Below are positions 25,645-34,507 of a stretch of DNA of 36,583 bases, one piece after another. The stretch comes from Marine Group II euryarchaeote MED-G34 (lineage in GTDB: Archaea > Thermoplasmatota > Poseidoniia > Poseidoniales > Thalassarchaeaceae), in contig NTJT01000012.1 in the NCBI GenBank assembly GCA_002457605.1, positions 1-36,583 of the forward strand, written 5' to 3'. Made by a program: the position numbers and the translations under genes. How positions within the stretch are numbered: position 1 is the stretch's first letter; each line of letters begins with the position of its first letter. The notes under the pieces are model-generated. The model searched no databases. It worked only from the letters and a program-made list of their open reading frames with translations, and was not told the origin of the DNA.

Positions 25645-26661
25645 TCATTTGGATCCCTGTGATTGGTGCACGTAGCAGTACTCACTGCTTCGATAGGTGA
25701 CCCTGCGGCACTTCTTGCTTGTCCTATTGTCGATGTGGAGGCAGTTTGTGTTCTGCGCCCTTCCTGCGGGCCGGGCGCGGCGGGCTTGGGTTCGGGCCTG
25801 TCTAGATAGTTCGCGCTCGGACACGTCTCTCTCCCTCTCCACCAGCATCTCCAAGGATGCTGAATCCGCCTCGGTGACTTTGGCGGCGCTCTCGACTGCG
25901 GACATCTCGAAGTAGTCGAACCAAAAGGAGCCGCAATCGGTACAACCGTTGAGTTTGATCGTCTGAGTTCGGTTATCCTTGCTCTCGTAGCTCTGGTGAG
26001 ATAGATAATCAAAGACGACAATACCCAGCACGATGGCGTCAATCACAGGGTGGCTTGGGCCAGGTATGGATCCGGGCAGGCCGTATGATTCCTTCTTCCT
26101 GATATGAAGCAGGGTGGTCTCAACCATCTCCGATGAGCATATGGGGCAGTCCAAACCGCACGGAGAGCCCTGCTCGAGGATTTCATTAGGAGTGATAGGG
26201 TGATTTTCGAAGGCATACGCGGCCTGCTTTGCGTTGATGAGTTCTCCATTGCACCGGCCACAGCGATATGTGCCAAGGCGGCGTATCCTGTTTTCCCAGT
26301 AGTTGATAACCCCGGAGTCTGATGGATAGTAGGTGAGCTTGTGGTTTGACTTTCCACTCTTATTTGTGCAATGAGGACATTCCGCGCGGTCCGGGCCCCA
26401 GGCGCTCGAATATTTCGCACTCGACATCCTATTTTCGTAATAGATCCGCCCAAGAAATCTACAGAAGAGGAACGATATGAATGTACAGAATAAAACAAAC
26501 AGAAAGATGACCGGGACGATAAAAATATCGTAGCAACCCATGGTGCCACAGTAGCGATCAGGGTCATCAAGTGCGGATAAATAAGGCCAGAACGGGCTTC
26601 CTAACCAATAGAAAACTATCCCGGCCCCAATGACCCCCTGAATCGTGCCGTCCTTTTCCAT
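25645..26661 (-). CDS. Membrane protein with zinc ribbons and C-terminal Cys/His motif
   Basis: I prefer ATG 26661 (MEKDGTIQG), which has GGAG just upstream and follows the previous gene's stop by four bases; the track's 26697 start overlaps that gene. The 338-residue product has two membrane helices within the first 75 residues. A CPHC...CGRC zinc ribbon follows. A zf-TFIIB-like ribbon (CPICSSEM...CTDCGSFWFD) comes next, split by a long insert that may contain a third hydrophobic segment. A helical basic region ends in a small motif, NCLH...KKCRRVTYRSSEYCYVHQS. The same closing motif occurs in the next protein upstream. Function is unknown; a membrane-tethered zinc protein is inferred. Confidence 0.82.
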   Translation of the reverse strand: MEKDGTIQGVIGAGIVFYWLGSPFWPYLSALDDPDRYCGTMGCYDIFIVPVIFLFVLFCTFISFLFCRFLGRIYYENRMSSAKYSSAWGPDRAECPHCTNKSGKSNHKLTYYPSDSGVINYWENRIRRLGTYRCGRCNGELINAKQAAYAFENHPITPNEILEQGSPCGLDCPICSSEMVETTLLHIRKKESYGLPGSIPGPSHPVIDAIVLGIVVFDYLSHQSYESKDNRTQTIKLNGCTDCGSFWFDYFEMSAVESAAKVTEADSASLEMLVERERDVSERELSRQARTQARRARPAGRAQNTNCLHIDNRTSKKCRRVTYRSSEYCYVHQSQGSK

Positions 26662-26665
26662 AACA

Positions 26666-26995
26666 TCACTCCGTTTCTTCTTCCCACCAGTTGGCATCTG
26701 CTTCGGGCTCTGGCTCCGGTTCCGGAAGGGTTTCGGACTGATGTTTCCAACAGTAGTCAGTGGATCTGAATGACAGGGCGTAGCAGCCGCCGAACGAACA
26801 ATTGCGAAGTGTGTTCCGGCCCTCAGTAAGTCGCTTACTCTTGTTGTTTGACGGCAGTGGTGGGGGTAGCGGTGATGCTGAAGTGCTCAATTTGGTGGGG
26901 GGTTTTTGAGCAGTATCCACAGCAGACGATCCGCCGGCAAAGATTCCCCACGTCAATACGTGACAGAGCAGTTCCGCAATCAGATGGGCTATCAC
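26666..26995 (-). CDS. Small protein with membrane/signal segment and C-terminal Cys/His motif
   Basis: A 109-residue ORF from GTG 26995; an in-frame TGA lies three codons upstream. It has a hydrophobic start (IAHLIAELLCHVLTWGIFAGG), a Ser/Pro-rich linker (PLPPPLPSNNKSK) and a motif NCSFGGCYALSFRSTDYCWKHQS, followed by a Glu/Pro tail. That motif is nearly the same as the end of the downstream neighbour. There is no ribosome site. An overlapping ORF in another frame (26835-27050) begins with ATG overlapping the CocE-like gene stop (ATGA), so the true N-terminus may lie there if a frameshift is present. The downstream half is well supported; the start is not. Confidence 0.55.
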   Translation of the reverse strand: MIAHLIAELLCHVLTWGIFAGGSSAVDTAQKPPTKLSTSASPLPPPLPSNNKSKRLTEGRNTLRNCSFGGCYALSFRSTDYCWKHQSETLPEPEPEPEADANWWEEETE

Positions 26996-27046
26996 GGTGG
27001 TTCATTGAAGAGAGCGCAATAAGTCTGTCTACGGCGTAGGGGTCAT

Positions 27047-28864
27047 TCATGCCTCAAAGGAGCATTGTGGGTATGGAGGGTGCATGGGCGGAAGGAAGAG
27101 ATTCGTGCAGTCACGGTTGACTGTAGACAAGCCCAAGAGGCTTGAAGAATCGAGACTTAGGGTTACAGGCATCATGGAAACTGGACTGGGAACATAATCC
27201 TCACCAGTTTGAGTGATAATCAGATTGATGGCGTCACCGGAGGGAATGATTACATCCATTCCAAAGAATTCCATTTTGGCGATAACCGTCTCTCCGGGGG
27301 TCAATATCTCTCCATCGCCTCCTCCTTCGTGGAACCTCAGGTCCATCACAGCATGCCCTAAATGCATGCCACTACTTGCTTGGACCATTTCCACGAAGAG
27401 ATGTCCGCTGCTTGCAAAGAGGGATATTGTGGCCTCGACGTGGAAAGTTGGGGTCCCAACAATGCGAGTTTCGGTATCGAACTCAGGGCACTCAACAATC
27501 AAACTGGAAGTCGATGTTATTGTGTTGCTTCCTCCTATCGAACATGAGTCCATATCGAAGTAAATCCACTCTTGATCTGGAGGAGGGTAGTTGGGTTCAA
27601 CTCTCCATCCTCCCATGTTGTCTTGAACCTCAGCAATCAGTCTAGGTTGGGGTCCCTTGTCCTTGAGGTAGAAATTGAACCATTCTAGCATATCATCTGC
27701 CCAATCCCAACGCAGTGTATACGGAAATGCCTCAGCTCCCCGGCCGCTGTTCAGACCCTCATGACCGCTTTTGCGGTCAGGGTAATCGTGACCCCATTGC
27801 CCGTAGAGGCCCTTGACATCAAAGCCGGCCTCAAGCATAATATTGTGTACTGGGAAAGCCATGTGAGGGTCGACGTTCCAATCCTGCAGACCGTGGATGA
27901 TGTACACAGAGCCGTTGTAATTCTGCAGAGCCCTGGTCAGGAAGTGGCGCTCTTCCCAGTAGTCACTGCCCGTCCACGCGAGATTGTCGCCGGTCAGATA
28001 CGCCCCCACTCCTGCGTAATACCCCTCGAAATATCCCTCACAAGCATTCTGGGCGTCCTCCAAATCGCCATCCAAACCAAAGCTACCGTAGACGCCGTTG
28101 TGCATGATGGCTCCGCGCGCCTCCATGCTGCCATTACGCCACATCAAGTCGTGGACGCCAATTAGTCCGGACATTGGCACTATGGTCTTCAGGTGGTCCG
28201 AACCCATCGCCGCTGCTTCCCATGGTGTAGAGCCGTCATACGATTTGCCAATCACCCCGACATTACCGTTCGAGAAGGGCGCGTCTCCGAGATACTCCAC
28301 AGCAGCATGTATTCCCTCTTGCTCATCCAGACCCATGAGATCCATGCAGTGATTTGACTCTCCGGTGCCAAATACTGACACCTGTGCGACTCCAAAACCA
28401 TGTGGTACAAAGTTCTCTATTAGGAAACGACCGAGTCTGTCTGCTGGAGTCAAGGCATCAACGTCACCATCATCATAATACGGCCCAATCTCGGCAATTA
28501 CAGGAACCCTGCACTCCTCAGGTAACTCTGCGGCGTCCATGTCACACCCTTCGATAATAGGAAGCCACAGACCCATGTGGACTTCTGCGCCACCAGTGAC
28601 TCCAGCACCACCATCACTCGCAGTAATTGCTGGTACTGGGACGAAGATGGAGCGAACTGTGTCAATACCAAATGAGCCGTTCCATGAGACTCGGCTAAAC
28701 ACGTCGTCATCCCGATAGTACTTGTTGGATCGATCCTCGACGTCCGGAAGCCAGTGCTCGTACTCTGGCTCTTCTTGTAATTCGTCATCGAAGCCAAAAC
28801 AGCCCGTAAGAGTTGAAGAAAGTAAGATGAGGGTTAGGAAGGTGCATCCAAAACGAGTTGTCAC
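27047..28864 (-). CDS. Lipoprotein hydrolase of the CocE/X-Pro dipeptidyl-peptidase (S15) family
   Basis: A secreted, probably lipid-anchored alpha/beta hydrolase of about 605 residues. GTG 28864 (VTTRFGC) is preferred to GTG 28873 because GAGGGTG lies six bases upstream and it starts one base after the previous gene's stop. The N-terminal hydrophobic run ends in the lipobox-like LTGC. In ORF-track numbering the catalytic triad is Ser211 (GKSYDGS), Asp331 (HGLQDWNV) and His362 (GQWGHDY), all standard for S15/CocE. A C-terminal jelly-roll domain (about 430-600) is of the PepX C type. Family members cleave X-Pro peptides or esters; the substrate here is unknown. The stop overlaps the start of a small ORF. 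Confidence 0.9.
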   Translation of the reverse strand: MTTRFGCTFLTLILLSSTLTGCFGFDDELQEEPEYEHWLPDVEDRSNKYYRDDDVFSRVSWNGSFGIDTVRSIFVPVPAITASDGGAGVTGGAEVHMGLWLPIIEGCDMDAAELPEECRVPVIAEIGPYYDDGDVDALTPADRLGRFLIENFVPHGFGVAQVSVFGTGESNHCMDLMGLDEQEGIHAAVEYLGDAPFSNGNVGVIGKSYDGSTPWEAAAMGSDHLKTIVPMSGLIGVHDLMWRNGSMEARGAIMHNGVYGSFGLDGDLEDAQNACEGYFEGYYAGVGAYLTGDNLAWTGSDYWEERHFLTRALQNYNGSVYIIHGLQDWNVDPHMAFPVHNIMLEAGFDVKGLYGQWGHDYPDRKSGHEGLNSGRGAEAFPYTLRWDWADDMLEWFNFYLKDKGPQPRLIAEVQDNMGGWRVEPNYPPPDQEWIYFDMDSCSIGGSNTITSTSSLIVECPEFDTETRIVGTPTFHVEATISLFASSGHLFVEMVQASSGMHLGHAVMDLRFHEGGGDGEILTPGETVIAKMEFFGMDVIIPSGDAINLIITQTGEDYVPSPVSMMPVTLSLDSSSLLGLSTVNRDCTNLFLPPMHPPYPQCSFEA

Positions 28865-28865
28865 A

Positions 28866-30059
28866 CTATTCACCCTCAGAAGTTGTGGCTATCCATGCCT
28901 CGAAAGAGCAAAGTCGCAATGTAGAGCTGTAGTCACGCTTGATTCTCAACTCAGGCTCAGGCGTGCCCTCTAGACGATTCGGGAGGGATGATTGGATAGC
29001 GGTATTAGCGGCGTCAATCTCTGATTCTGCAACTATCACCCTACCTCTAACTAAACTCGGAGATTGAGTATCCAATAGAGGGATGAGTGTTGGGAGGAGT
29101 TCGATAGTTCGGTGTGGTAAGTTGACCAATAGTAAGTCCCAGTTACCAGATGTCAGGGGGTGAGATGGTAGGGTGGTGGCATCGGCCACTCCAACGAGCC
29201 TGTCGGGGTGAATTCGGGAGAGGGGGAGGGGGGCGTTGGGGTAGTCCCTGTGGTCCCAGCGACGCAGGTTGTCGAGTAGCATCTCCACGGCATCGGGATT
29301 GAGGTCCGATGCGAGTGCTTCACCCACCAGATTAGGCTCTCCGAGAAGTGTCGCAAGGGCTGGACCGACCCCGCAGAACGGGTCACATACGCGCAGTGGT
29401 CGACCGAGTAAGGAGCGAAGCTCCTTGGCGAGATTCAATGTCTCAAGTCGCTCTGATTGCAGCTTGGTAGAGAAGTATGCACGAGTGGGGTCGCATAGAA
29501 TGCTCCTTCCAGACTCCCTGACCATTACTTGGGTGCTAGTGATGTCCTCAGGAATATTCTCCAAGATTATCTCGTTTTCGCGCCGCGCGCCTATGGGTGT
29601 CAAATCCCGAATCCTAAGCTCGCCTAGCACTCCTCTATCGGACAGCACCAGCCTGATGTGAGGGTGCGATTGGAGTTTGGCAGAGGCAATCTGCTGGGAG
29701 TAGCCGGCGACCTCTTCGTCCAACCTTACAATCATCATGTCGCCAAAGAACTCGTGCGAGGATGGCCATGCCTCGCCGTGGCGCTCGACTGTTTCCTCGC
29801 CAAGCAGACCACTCAGATGTGTCCACCAGTCGCTGTCAACCCTCTCATCTGGCTTACCCTCGTGTTCCACGATATCGAAGTCAGCTAGGCCATCAGGCAG
29901 TGACAGTGGAGCACCGAAGTCCAGAGGAATAAGCCTAGATTTGCCGTCTTCAGTGGGGAACACGTGCATGCTGGGGGCGAGCAAGTCGTGCTCGCGAATC
30001 AGGCCCAAGGCCTGCTCCACCTGAGGATTGGGTACTGAGATATGGCGCATCACGTTCAT
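28866..30059 (-). CDS. Trm5/Taw2-family tRNA guanine-37 modifying methyltransferase
   Basis: An SAM-dependent Rossmann methyltransferase acting on tRNA position 37: m1G37 methylation for Trm5, or the wybutosine aminocarboxypropyl step for Taw2. The 397-residue form from ATG 30059 is preferred because the track's longer start overlaps the divergent dphB gene; ATG 30050 is also possible. Family landmarks are WPSSHEFFGDMMIV, the VRESGRSILCDPTRAYFSTKLQSER block, the SAM motif VCDPFCGVGPALAT and motif IV VNLPHRTIELL. I cannot decide between Trm5 and Taw2 from sequence alone. It heads the minus-strand run to the CocE-like gene, whose start is one base after this stop. Confidence 0.85.
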   Translation of the reverse strand: MNVMRHISVPNPQVEQALGLIREHDLLAPSMHVFPTEDGKSRLIPLDFGAPLSLPDGLADFDIVEHEGKPDERVDSDWWTHLSGLLGEETVERHGEAWPSSHEFFGDMMIVRLDEEVAGYSQQIASAKLQSHPHIRLVLSDRGVLGELRIRDLTPIGARRENEIILENIPEDITSTQVMVRESGRSILCDPTRAYFSTKLQSERLETLNLAKELRSLLGRPLRVCDPFCGVGPALATLLGEPNLVGEALASDLNPDAVEMLLDNLRRWDHRDYPNAPLPLSRIHPDRLVGVADATTLPSHPLTSGNWDLLLVNLPHRTIELLPTLIPLLDTQSPSLVRGRVIVAESEIDAANTAIQSSLPNRLEGTPEPELRIKRDYSSTLRLCSFEAWIATTSEGE

Positions 30060-30087
30060 GGTGGGCAGCGGGGCAGCCCGCTTCACC

Positions 30088-30903
30088 ATGACGGATGAAG
30101 AGGTGGGGCCCGGACTTTGGTTGATTGGCATCGGACCGGGAGACTTGGACCACATTACTGAGCGTGCTGGGAGTGTTGCTAGGGGATGCTCCAAGAGATT
30201 CCTTGAGGGTTACACTGCGGTCCTGCCACCTAGTGAAGAGGAGCGTTTAGAATCGATAGTGGGCAAATGGGAGAAGTTGATGAGAAATGATGTTGAGAAG
30301 CCCGACGAACTACTGGAACTCGCTAGTAATCAGTCGGTGGCACTTCTGATTGTTGGTGACCCCATGCAGGCAACTACACACATAGATCTGGAGGATCGAT
30401 GTGCCGATGAGGGGATTGATTTCCATGTCATACCCGGTCTGACTGCCACTGCACTTGCAGTCTCACTTTCTGGATTGCAGTCGTATCGTTTCGGCCGACA
30501 GGTCACTATCCCCTTCTCAGCTGGTGATTATCTACCAACATCCCCGTTGGAAATGATATGCAAAAATAAGGAGTCTGGGCTCCATACTCTGGTGTTGCTC
30601 GATCTCGATCCAACAGGAATGGGTTTGGAAACACCACGTCCGATGATGCCTGGTGAGGCCGTGTCTCTACTCGAGAGGATGGGTGAGCGAATCGAAAGTG
30701 ACTCAATGGCGCTCAAACAACCCATCAGAAACTGGGTTGGGATGTTACTAAGCGACCTTGGAACCGAGGAAGAACGAGTTGTGTCGGGTACTCTTGAGGA
30801 GCTTTCGGAGATTAGTATGGGATATGTGCATGCGTTCATACTCCCAGCCGAGTTCAGCGGCATGGAGGAATCTGCCTTCGAGCGCCGTGGGCTCACCAAT
30901 TAG
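30088..30903 (+). CDS. dphB: Diphthine synthase
   Basis: SAM-dependent methyltransferase that repeatedly methylates the modified histidine of elongation factor 2 on the way to diphthamide. ATG 30088 (MTDEEVGPGLW) is preferred to the track's 30028, which overlaps the divergent gene; this gives 271 residues, the usual size. The tetrapyrrole-methylase fold is clear: LWLIGIGPGDLDHIT, FLEGYTAVLPP, IVGDPMQATTH, the HVIPGLTATALAVSLSGL segment, YRFGRQVTIPF and GLHTLVLLDLDP. No ribosome site or convincing TATA box precedes it. It is 28 bases from the divergent Trm5-like start. Confidence 0.92.
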   Translation: MTDEEVGPGLWLIGIGPGDLDHITERAGSVARGCSKRFLEGYTAVLPPSEEERLESIVGKWEKLMRNDVEKPDELLELASNQSVALLIVGDPMQATTHIDLEDRCADEGIDFHVIPGLTATALAVSLSGLQSYRFGRQVTIPFSAGDYLPTSPLEMICKNKESGLHTLVLLDLDPTGMGLETPRPMMPGEAVSLLERMGERIESDSMALKQPIRNWVGMLLSDLGTEEERVVSGTLEELSEISMGYVHAFILPAEFSGMEESAFERRGLTN

Positions 30904-30947
30904 ACGACGGACTCAAACAGTGGCTTTGGTTGGAAGGGGTGAGAGAG

Positions 30948-32648
30948 ATGGTGAAGCCCCCTGCAGAAGTCAGCTTTCCTGGCGACAAGAATCGACGTAA
31001 GAAGATTCGAATGAGAGGGATAAAACAGGCTTCGAAGGAGATTCAGCACCGGCTCGACAGAAATCTCGAGGAACTCATGGACGACCCTGAGGTATTCGTG
31101 CCAGAAATAAGAGGAGAAGTGGATGGGTCCTTTTTCTCGAAGGATAAAATGGCGAAGACGCTCAAGGAACTCTCTACAGTGGCATCGAAACGTAACGACC
31201 CTAGGTGGCTGCGCAAGCGGATGACGAAGAAGGGGGGTGATCCCGTATGCTGTGCGTTGGCAGGTAGTCTGCTTGCCGCAACGGAGGAAGACCGATCTAC
31301 CGTCGCGGTGTTCAAGAATCCCCTGTTTGGGGTTGCCAGTTACATCCGCAGAGGTAGTGGCAAGCAAAGCCATCTCGCAGGAATCCAGAATCACACTCAT
31401 CCAAAGTTGCGTTTACTAGTCTGGGACGAACACGCCAAGGCGGGTCAGTGGTTCTTCTCATGGGACGGTGGTTTCGTATTCACTGGGAATACCCCTTCTC
31501 CTCCAGCTGAATGGGTGGATTGGAGTCTTGATAACGCCTCAATTGAGTTGAGTGGAGATCAGGTCAAATGGAGTAGAGGTCTTGATGAACAAACGGTCGC
31601 AGATGGTGAGATGACAGAAGCCGGCTGGCTGCGTATGGAATTCAATGGTGGTGCCGTAGTAGGTCTTTCTCAGGCGGCTCTGGCGAAGTCCGAGGTGCAG
31701 TTCGCCCAAAGCGTGGCGATGGGGATGATGCCACCCCGCCTTAGGGACGTTTCCAGTGCCGAGTGGATGTGGAGGCCAGAGGGTTGGCCCAAGGACAGAG
31801 GTTTGCCCGAGGAGGGGGTCGAGCGCCTAGAGGAAGTCCTCGAGTCTTGGCTTGGGTTGGCACTCGATGATTCCCTTCTAGCGAGATCTTGCAGAACTAG
31901 TATACTGAACTCCATCAGCGATGGTTATGTGGTTGGGACCCACTGGTTCTCGGAGGAAGCACGGGGGGATTTCCTAGAGCACATGACGGGAACTGCAGAG
32001 GAGAGGTCTGCGTTGGCCTGCATCCTAGACTCGCTGGAGACAGGGATTCACGTCAGGACCGATGGATTGGTTCTTGAAATCGAGGATGATGTTGTCCGTT
32101 TCGAAGACTCCGCCTGCCATCCCAATCTTGTCGCACTCTGGCCAGAGCACGGTCTCACCATACTCGAGGGAATCTATGGAGTGACAGGAGATGATGCCGA
32201 GGCCATTCTAAGTAAACAAGAGAAGCGTAAGCAGGGCTTTGGGGCTTTCTTCCGCGAACTCGGTGAAAGTAGGTCCACGGCTATGCGATTGGAGAGGTTG
32301 CCGTGGGAATCTGGATCTTTACCTAGTCCTCTGGACTTCGTTGACAATCTGATTAGGCAAGCCGTCGACAGTGGGGTTGCTTCCACAGTATCCAAGGCCC
32401 GGAAAGGGAAGGGGTTGGAGATGGCAATGGGTTGGGCTTGGCTCAATGTGCACGATAGAACCGAGTCGGACGCCTGGCGCTTCGATGAGGCCAGTCGGGA
32501 CAAAGGAGGTGACTGGGTCCCAGCTCTACGGGCATTGTGGGATGCCGCCGAGGATCTGTTACTCAACGACAATAAGGATGCAGTACAAGACTACGAAGCG
32601 GCGATGAAGTGGCTTTCTGAGGCTAGTGGTTCGGGCAAGTTGCCCTGA
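30948..32648 (+). CDS. Unrecognised 566-residue protein downstream of dphB
   Basis: No family recognised. ATG 30948 (MVKPPAEV) is preceded by GGGGTGAGAG and is preferred to TTG 30930. The first 100 residues are strongly basic with a coiled or helical look (KNRRKKIRMRGIKQASKEIQH). A CC pair lies in GGDPVCCALAGSLLAA. A beta-rich middle contains KAGQWFFSWDGGFVFTGN, and the C-terminal half is helical and acidic. No transmembrane segment or known catalytic motif is evident. The basic start suggests nucleic-acid or ribosome contact, which is inference. It follows dphB by 44 bases and ends flush with the convergent LysE gene. Confidence 0.85.
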   Translation: MVKPPAEVSFPGDKNRRKKIRMRGIKQASKEIQHRLDRNLEELMDDPEVFVPEIRGEVDGSFFSKDKMAKTLKELSTVASKRNDPRWLRKRMTKKGGDPVCCALAGSLLAATEEDRSTVAVFKNPLFGVASYIRRGSGKQSHLAGIQNHTHPKLRLLVWDEHAKAGQWFFSWDGGFVFTGNTPSPPAEWVDWSLDNASIELSGDQVKWSRGLDEQTVADGEMTEAGWLRMEFNGGAVVGLSQAALAKSEVQFAQSVAMGMMPPRLRDVSSAEWMWRPEGWPKDRGLPEEGVERLEEVLESWLGLALDDSLLARSCRTSILNSISDGYVVGTHWFSEEARGDFLEHMTGTAEERSALACILDSLETGIHVRTDGLVLEIEDDVVRFEDSACHPNLVALWPEHGLTILEGIYGVTGDDAEAILSKQEKRKQGFGAFFRELGESRSTAMRLERLPWESGSLPSPLDFVDNLIRQAVDSGVASTVSKARKGKGLEMAMGWAWLNVHDRTESDAWRFDEASRDKGGDWVPALRALWDAAEDLLLNDNKDAVQDYEAAMKWLSEASGSGKLP

Positions 32649-33248
32649 TCAATGTGAGATGGTTATCCAAACTGCAACAGCGAACAGCGATGCCCCCATC
32701 ACCCGATTGAGATTTTTCGCAGATTCGGGACTACTGAAGGTCCTCTTCAGAAGAGTACCGAAGGCGGCCCAGGACACCACTGCAGGCAAGCCGCAGAGAA
32801 GATTCAGTAAAACAAGTAAGGCCTTGGCCTCAAAACCGGTTCCAAATAGAGAGCCGAAGGCTGTCATAAGCACGAGAAAGTGAATCCAGGCTTTCCCATT
32901 GACAACTTGCAGTACAATACCTGTAATGGCACCAAGACGTTCGCTCTCCTGGACATCTTCTGATATTGGGGAAGCCGTAGCCACCTGGAATGCAAGATAG
33001 GCAATGTAGGCCGCACCTAGATATCTCAATAGGTCGAAGTATGACTTGTTCTCTTCGATAAACACAGTAGCACCACCGACGAATAAACCGAGTGATGACC
33101 AACCAATTGCCATACCAGCAATGAGAGGGAGTGTTGCCCGCAGACCGTGTTGGGATCCATGAGCAGCGCATAGTACATTATTCGGTCCCGGAGAAAAACA
33201 CATCGGGATGATGAAAACAAGCGTGGCAATCAGTAAATCAATGTCCAT
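32649..33248 (-). CDS. LysE/RhtB-family amino-acid exporter
   Basis: A 199-residue inner-membrane protein with about six hydrophobic segments. The N-terminal signature LVFIIPMCFSPGPNNVLCAAHGSQHG is typical of LysE/RhtB transporters, which export lysine, threonine, homoserine or related amino acids. The segment ITGIVLQVVNGKAWIHFLVLMTAF matches the second conserved block (the usual NPK is NGK here). It starts nine bases after the stop of the Cys/Met-metabolism PLP enzyme and is probably cotranscribed, so the exported solute is likely an amino acid or product linked to that enzyme. Confidence 0.92.
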   Translation of the reverse strand: MDIDLLIATLVFIIPMCFSPGPNNVLCAAHGSQHGLRATLPLIAGMAIGWSSLGLFVGGATVFIEENKSYFDLLRYLGAAYIAYLAFQVATASPISEDVQESERLGAITGIVLQVVNGKAWIHFLVLMTAFGSLFGTGFEAKALLVLLNLLCGLPAVVSWAAFGTLLKRTFSSPESAKNLNRVMGASLFAVAVWITISH

Positions 33249-33257
33249 GCGGACACC

Positions 33258-34460
33258 TCAAGCTCTAGTTTCTAGGAAGGCGTTTGCAACCGCCAGTGCT
33301 TGCTGCATATCGGCCCACAGGTCCTCGACATCCTCTATCCCAACGCTCATCCTAACGAACCCTGGAACTACTCCTGACTCTCTACGCACCTCTTCGGGCA
33401 CGAACATGTGGCTGGAGTTGAACGGGCACTCGACGAGACTCTCTATGCCCCCGAGGCTGGTGGCCTCGAAAATCAGTTCAAGCGCTCTCATGTATTGCAG
33501 AGCCGCCTCGTCGCCTCCCTTGATGACGTAAGACAGCATGCCGCTTCCTCTAGGCATAATCCTCTGAGCGACTTCATGGTCGGTGTAACTCGGAAGGGAA
33601 GTATGATTGACACTCTCTATCATCGGATGTTCCTCCAATCTGCTCGCTAGTTCAGCAGAGTTTGCAGCGTGGATTGGCATGCGAGCATGGAGAGTTCTCA
33701 TCCCCCTCTCAAGTAGGTAACACATATGTGGATCGGCGGCACCTCCTAGATGCACTTTCTTAGGGAATATTTCTGCCACTAGGTCCTTACTTCCAACTAC
33801 GATTCCAGCTATCAAGTCCGAGTGGCCCCCGAGATATTTTGTCCCTGAGTGAATAACTAGATCGAAGCCCATTGATATGGGATTGCATGCCCAGGGGGTT
33901 GCGAATGTGTTGTCAACGATGGAGATGAGGCCATGTTTCTTGGCAACCGCAGCCATAGCCTCTAGGTCGCACACCTTGAGTACGGGGTTGGTCATGGTCT
34001 CTACGTAGAGTATCTTAGAGTTCTCTTGAATAGCTGCCTCATAGGACGAGGGGTCCCTGATATCAGCCATTGAAACTTCGATGCCAAATCTTGGTAAATC
34101 CTCGGTTAAGAATCCATATGTCCCTCCATAGCAATCAGGGCTCGCCACTATGTGATCGCCCTTTGAGAGCAGAGCGAGAAGTGTTGTTGTGACTGCCGAC
34201 ATTCCACTCGCGAATGTCTCTCCATCCTCTGCGCCCTCGAGAGCGGCAACCTTCTGAGCCACCCCCTCGGAGTTGATGCTTGAGAGGCGGCTATACAGCG
34301 CTGTGTGCTGAGCTCCATTAGCCCAGCCCTGATAGCGCTCGTCGGTGAGTTGGTAGGTCGAGGTCAGGAAGACTGGGGTGGTGGCGGCGCCCTCGATGTT
34401 CTGGGTGCCTGACCATATCGCGCGCGTTGCGAATCTCTTGTCGGAGTACTTGTCGCTCAT
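33258..34460 (-). CDS. Cys/Met-metabolism PLP-dependent enzyme (cystathionine gamma-synthase / methionine gamma-lyase type)
   Basis: A 400-residue type I PLP enzyme of transsulphuration. The Schiff-base lysine is Lys208 in VIHSGTKYLGGHSD, the cofactor aspartate lies in IVDNTFATPW, and the phosphate loop is FASGMSAVTTT. Sequence near the active site (DCYGGTYGFL) fits cystathionine gamma-synthase/lyase better than the canonical methionine gamma-lyase motif, which has a reactive Cys after Gly. The N-terminal YSRLSSIN segment replaces the usual YSRxxNPT. The reaction is therefore not settled. A GGAG ribosome site precedes the ATG. LysE follows, and an Lrp/AsnC gene is divergent. Confidence 0.9.
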   Translation of the reverse strand: MSDKYSDKRFATRAIWSGTQNIEGAATTPVFLTSTYQLTDERYQGWANGAQHTALYSRLSSINSEGVAQKVAALEGAEDGETFASGMSAVTTTLLALLSKGDHIVASPDCYGGTYGFLTEDLPRFGIEVSMADIRDPSSYEAAIQENSKILYVETMTNPVLKVCDLEAMAAVAKKHGLISIVDNTFATPWACNPISMGFDLVIHSGTKYLGGHSDLIAGIVVGSKDLVAEIFPKKVHLGGAADPHMCYLLERGMRTLHARMPIHAANSAELASRLEEHPMIESVNHTSLPSYTDHEVAQRIMPRGSGMLSYVIKGGDEAALQYMRALELIFEATSLGGIESLVECPFNSSHMFVPEEVRRESGVVPGFVRMSVGIEDVEDLWADMQQALAVANAFLETRA

Positions 34461-34507
34461 GAAACTCCGAGGTAGGGTAGTGTCATCAACTATACGCCGG
34501 TAATATT

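Noticed and set aside
28866-30194. Longer start of the Trm5-like gene at 30194
   Set aside because: It would extend 135 bases over the start of dphB, and the added residues are Pro/Ser-rich with no family match.
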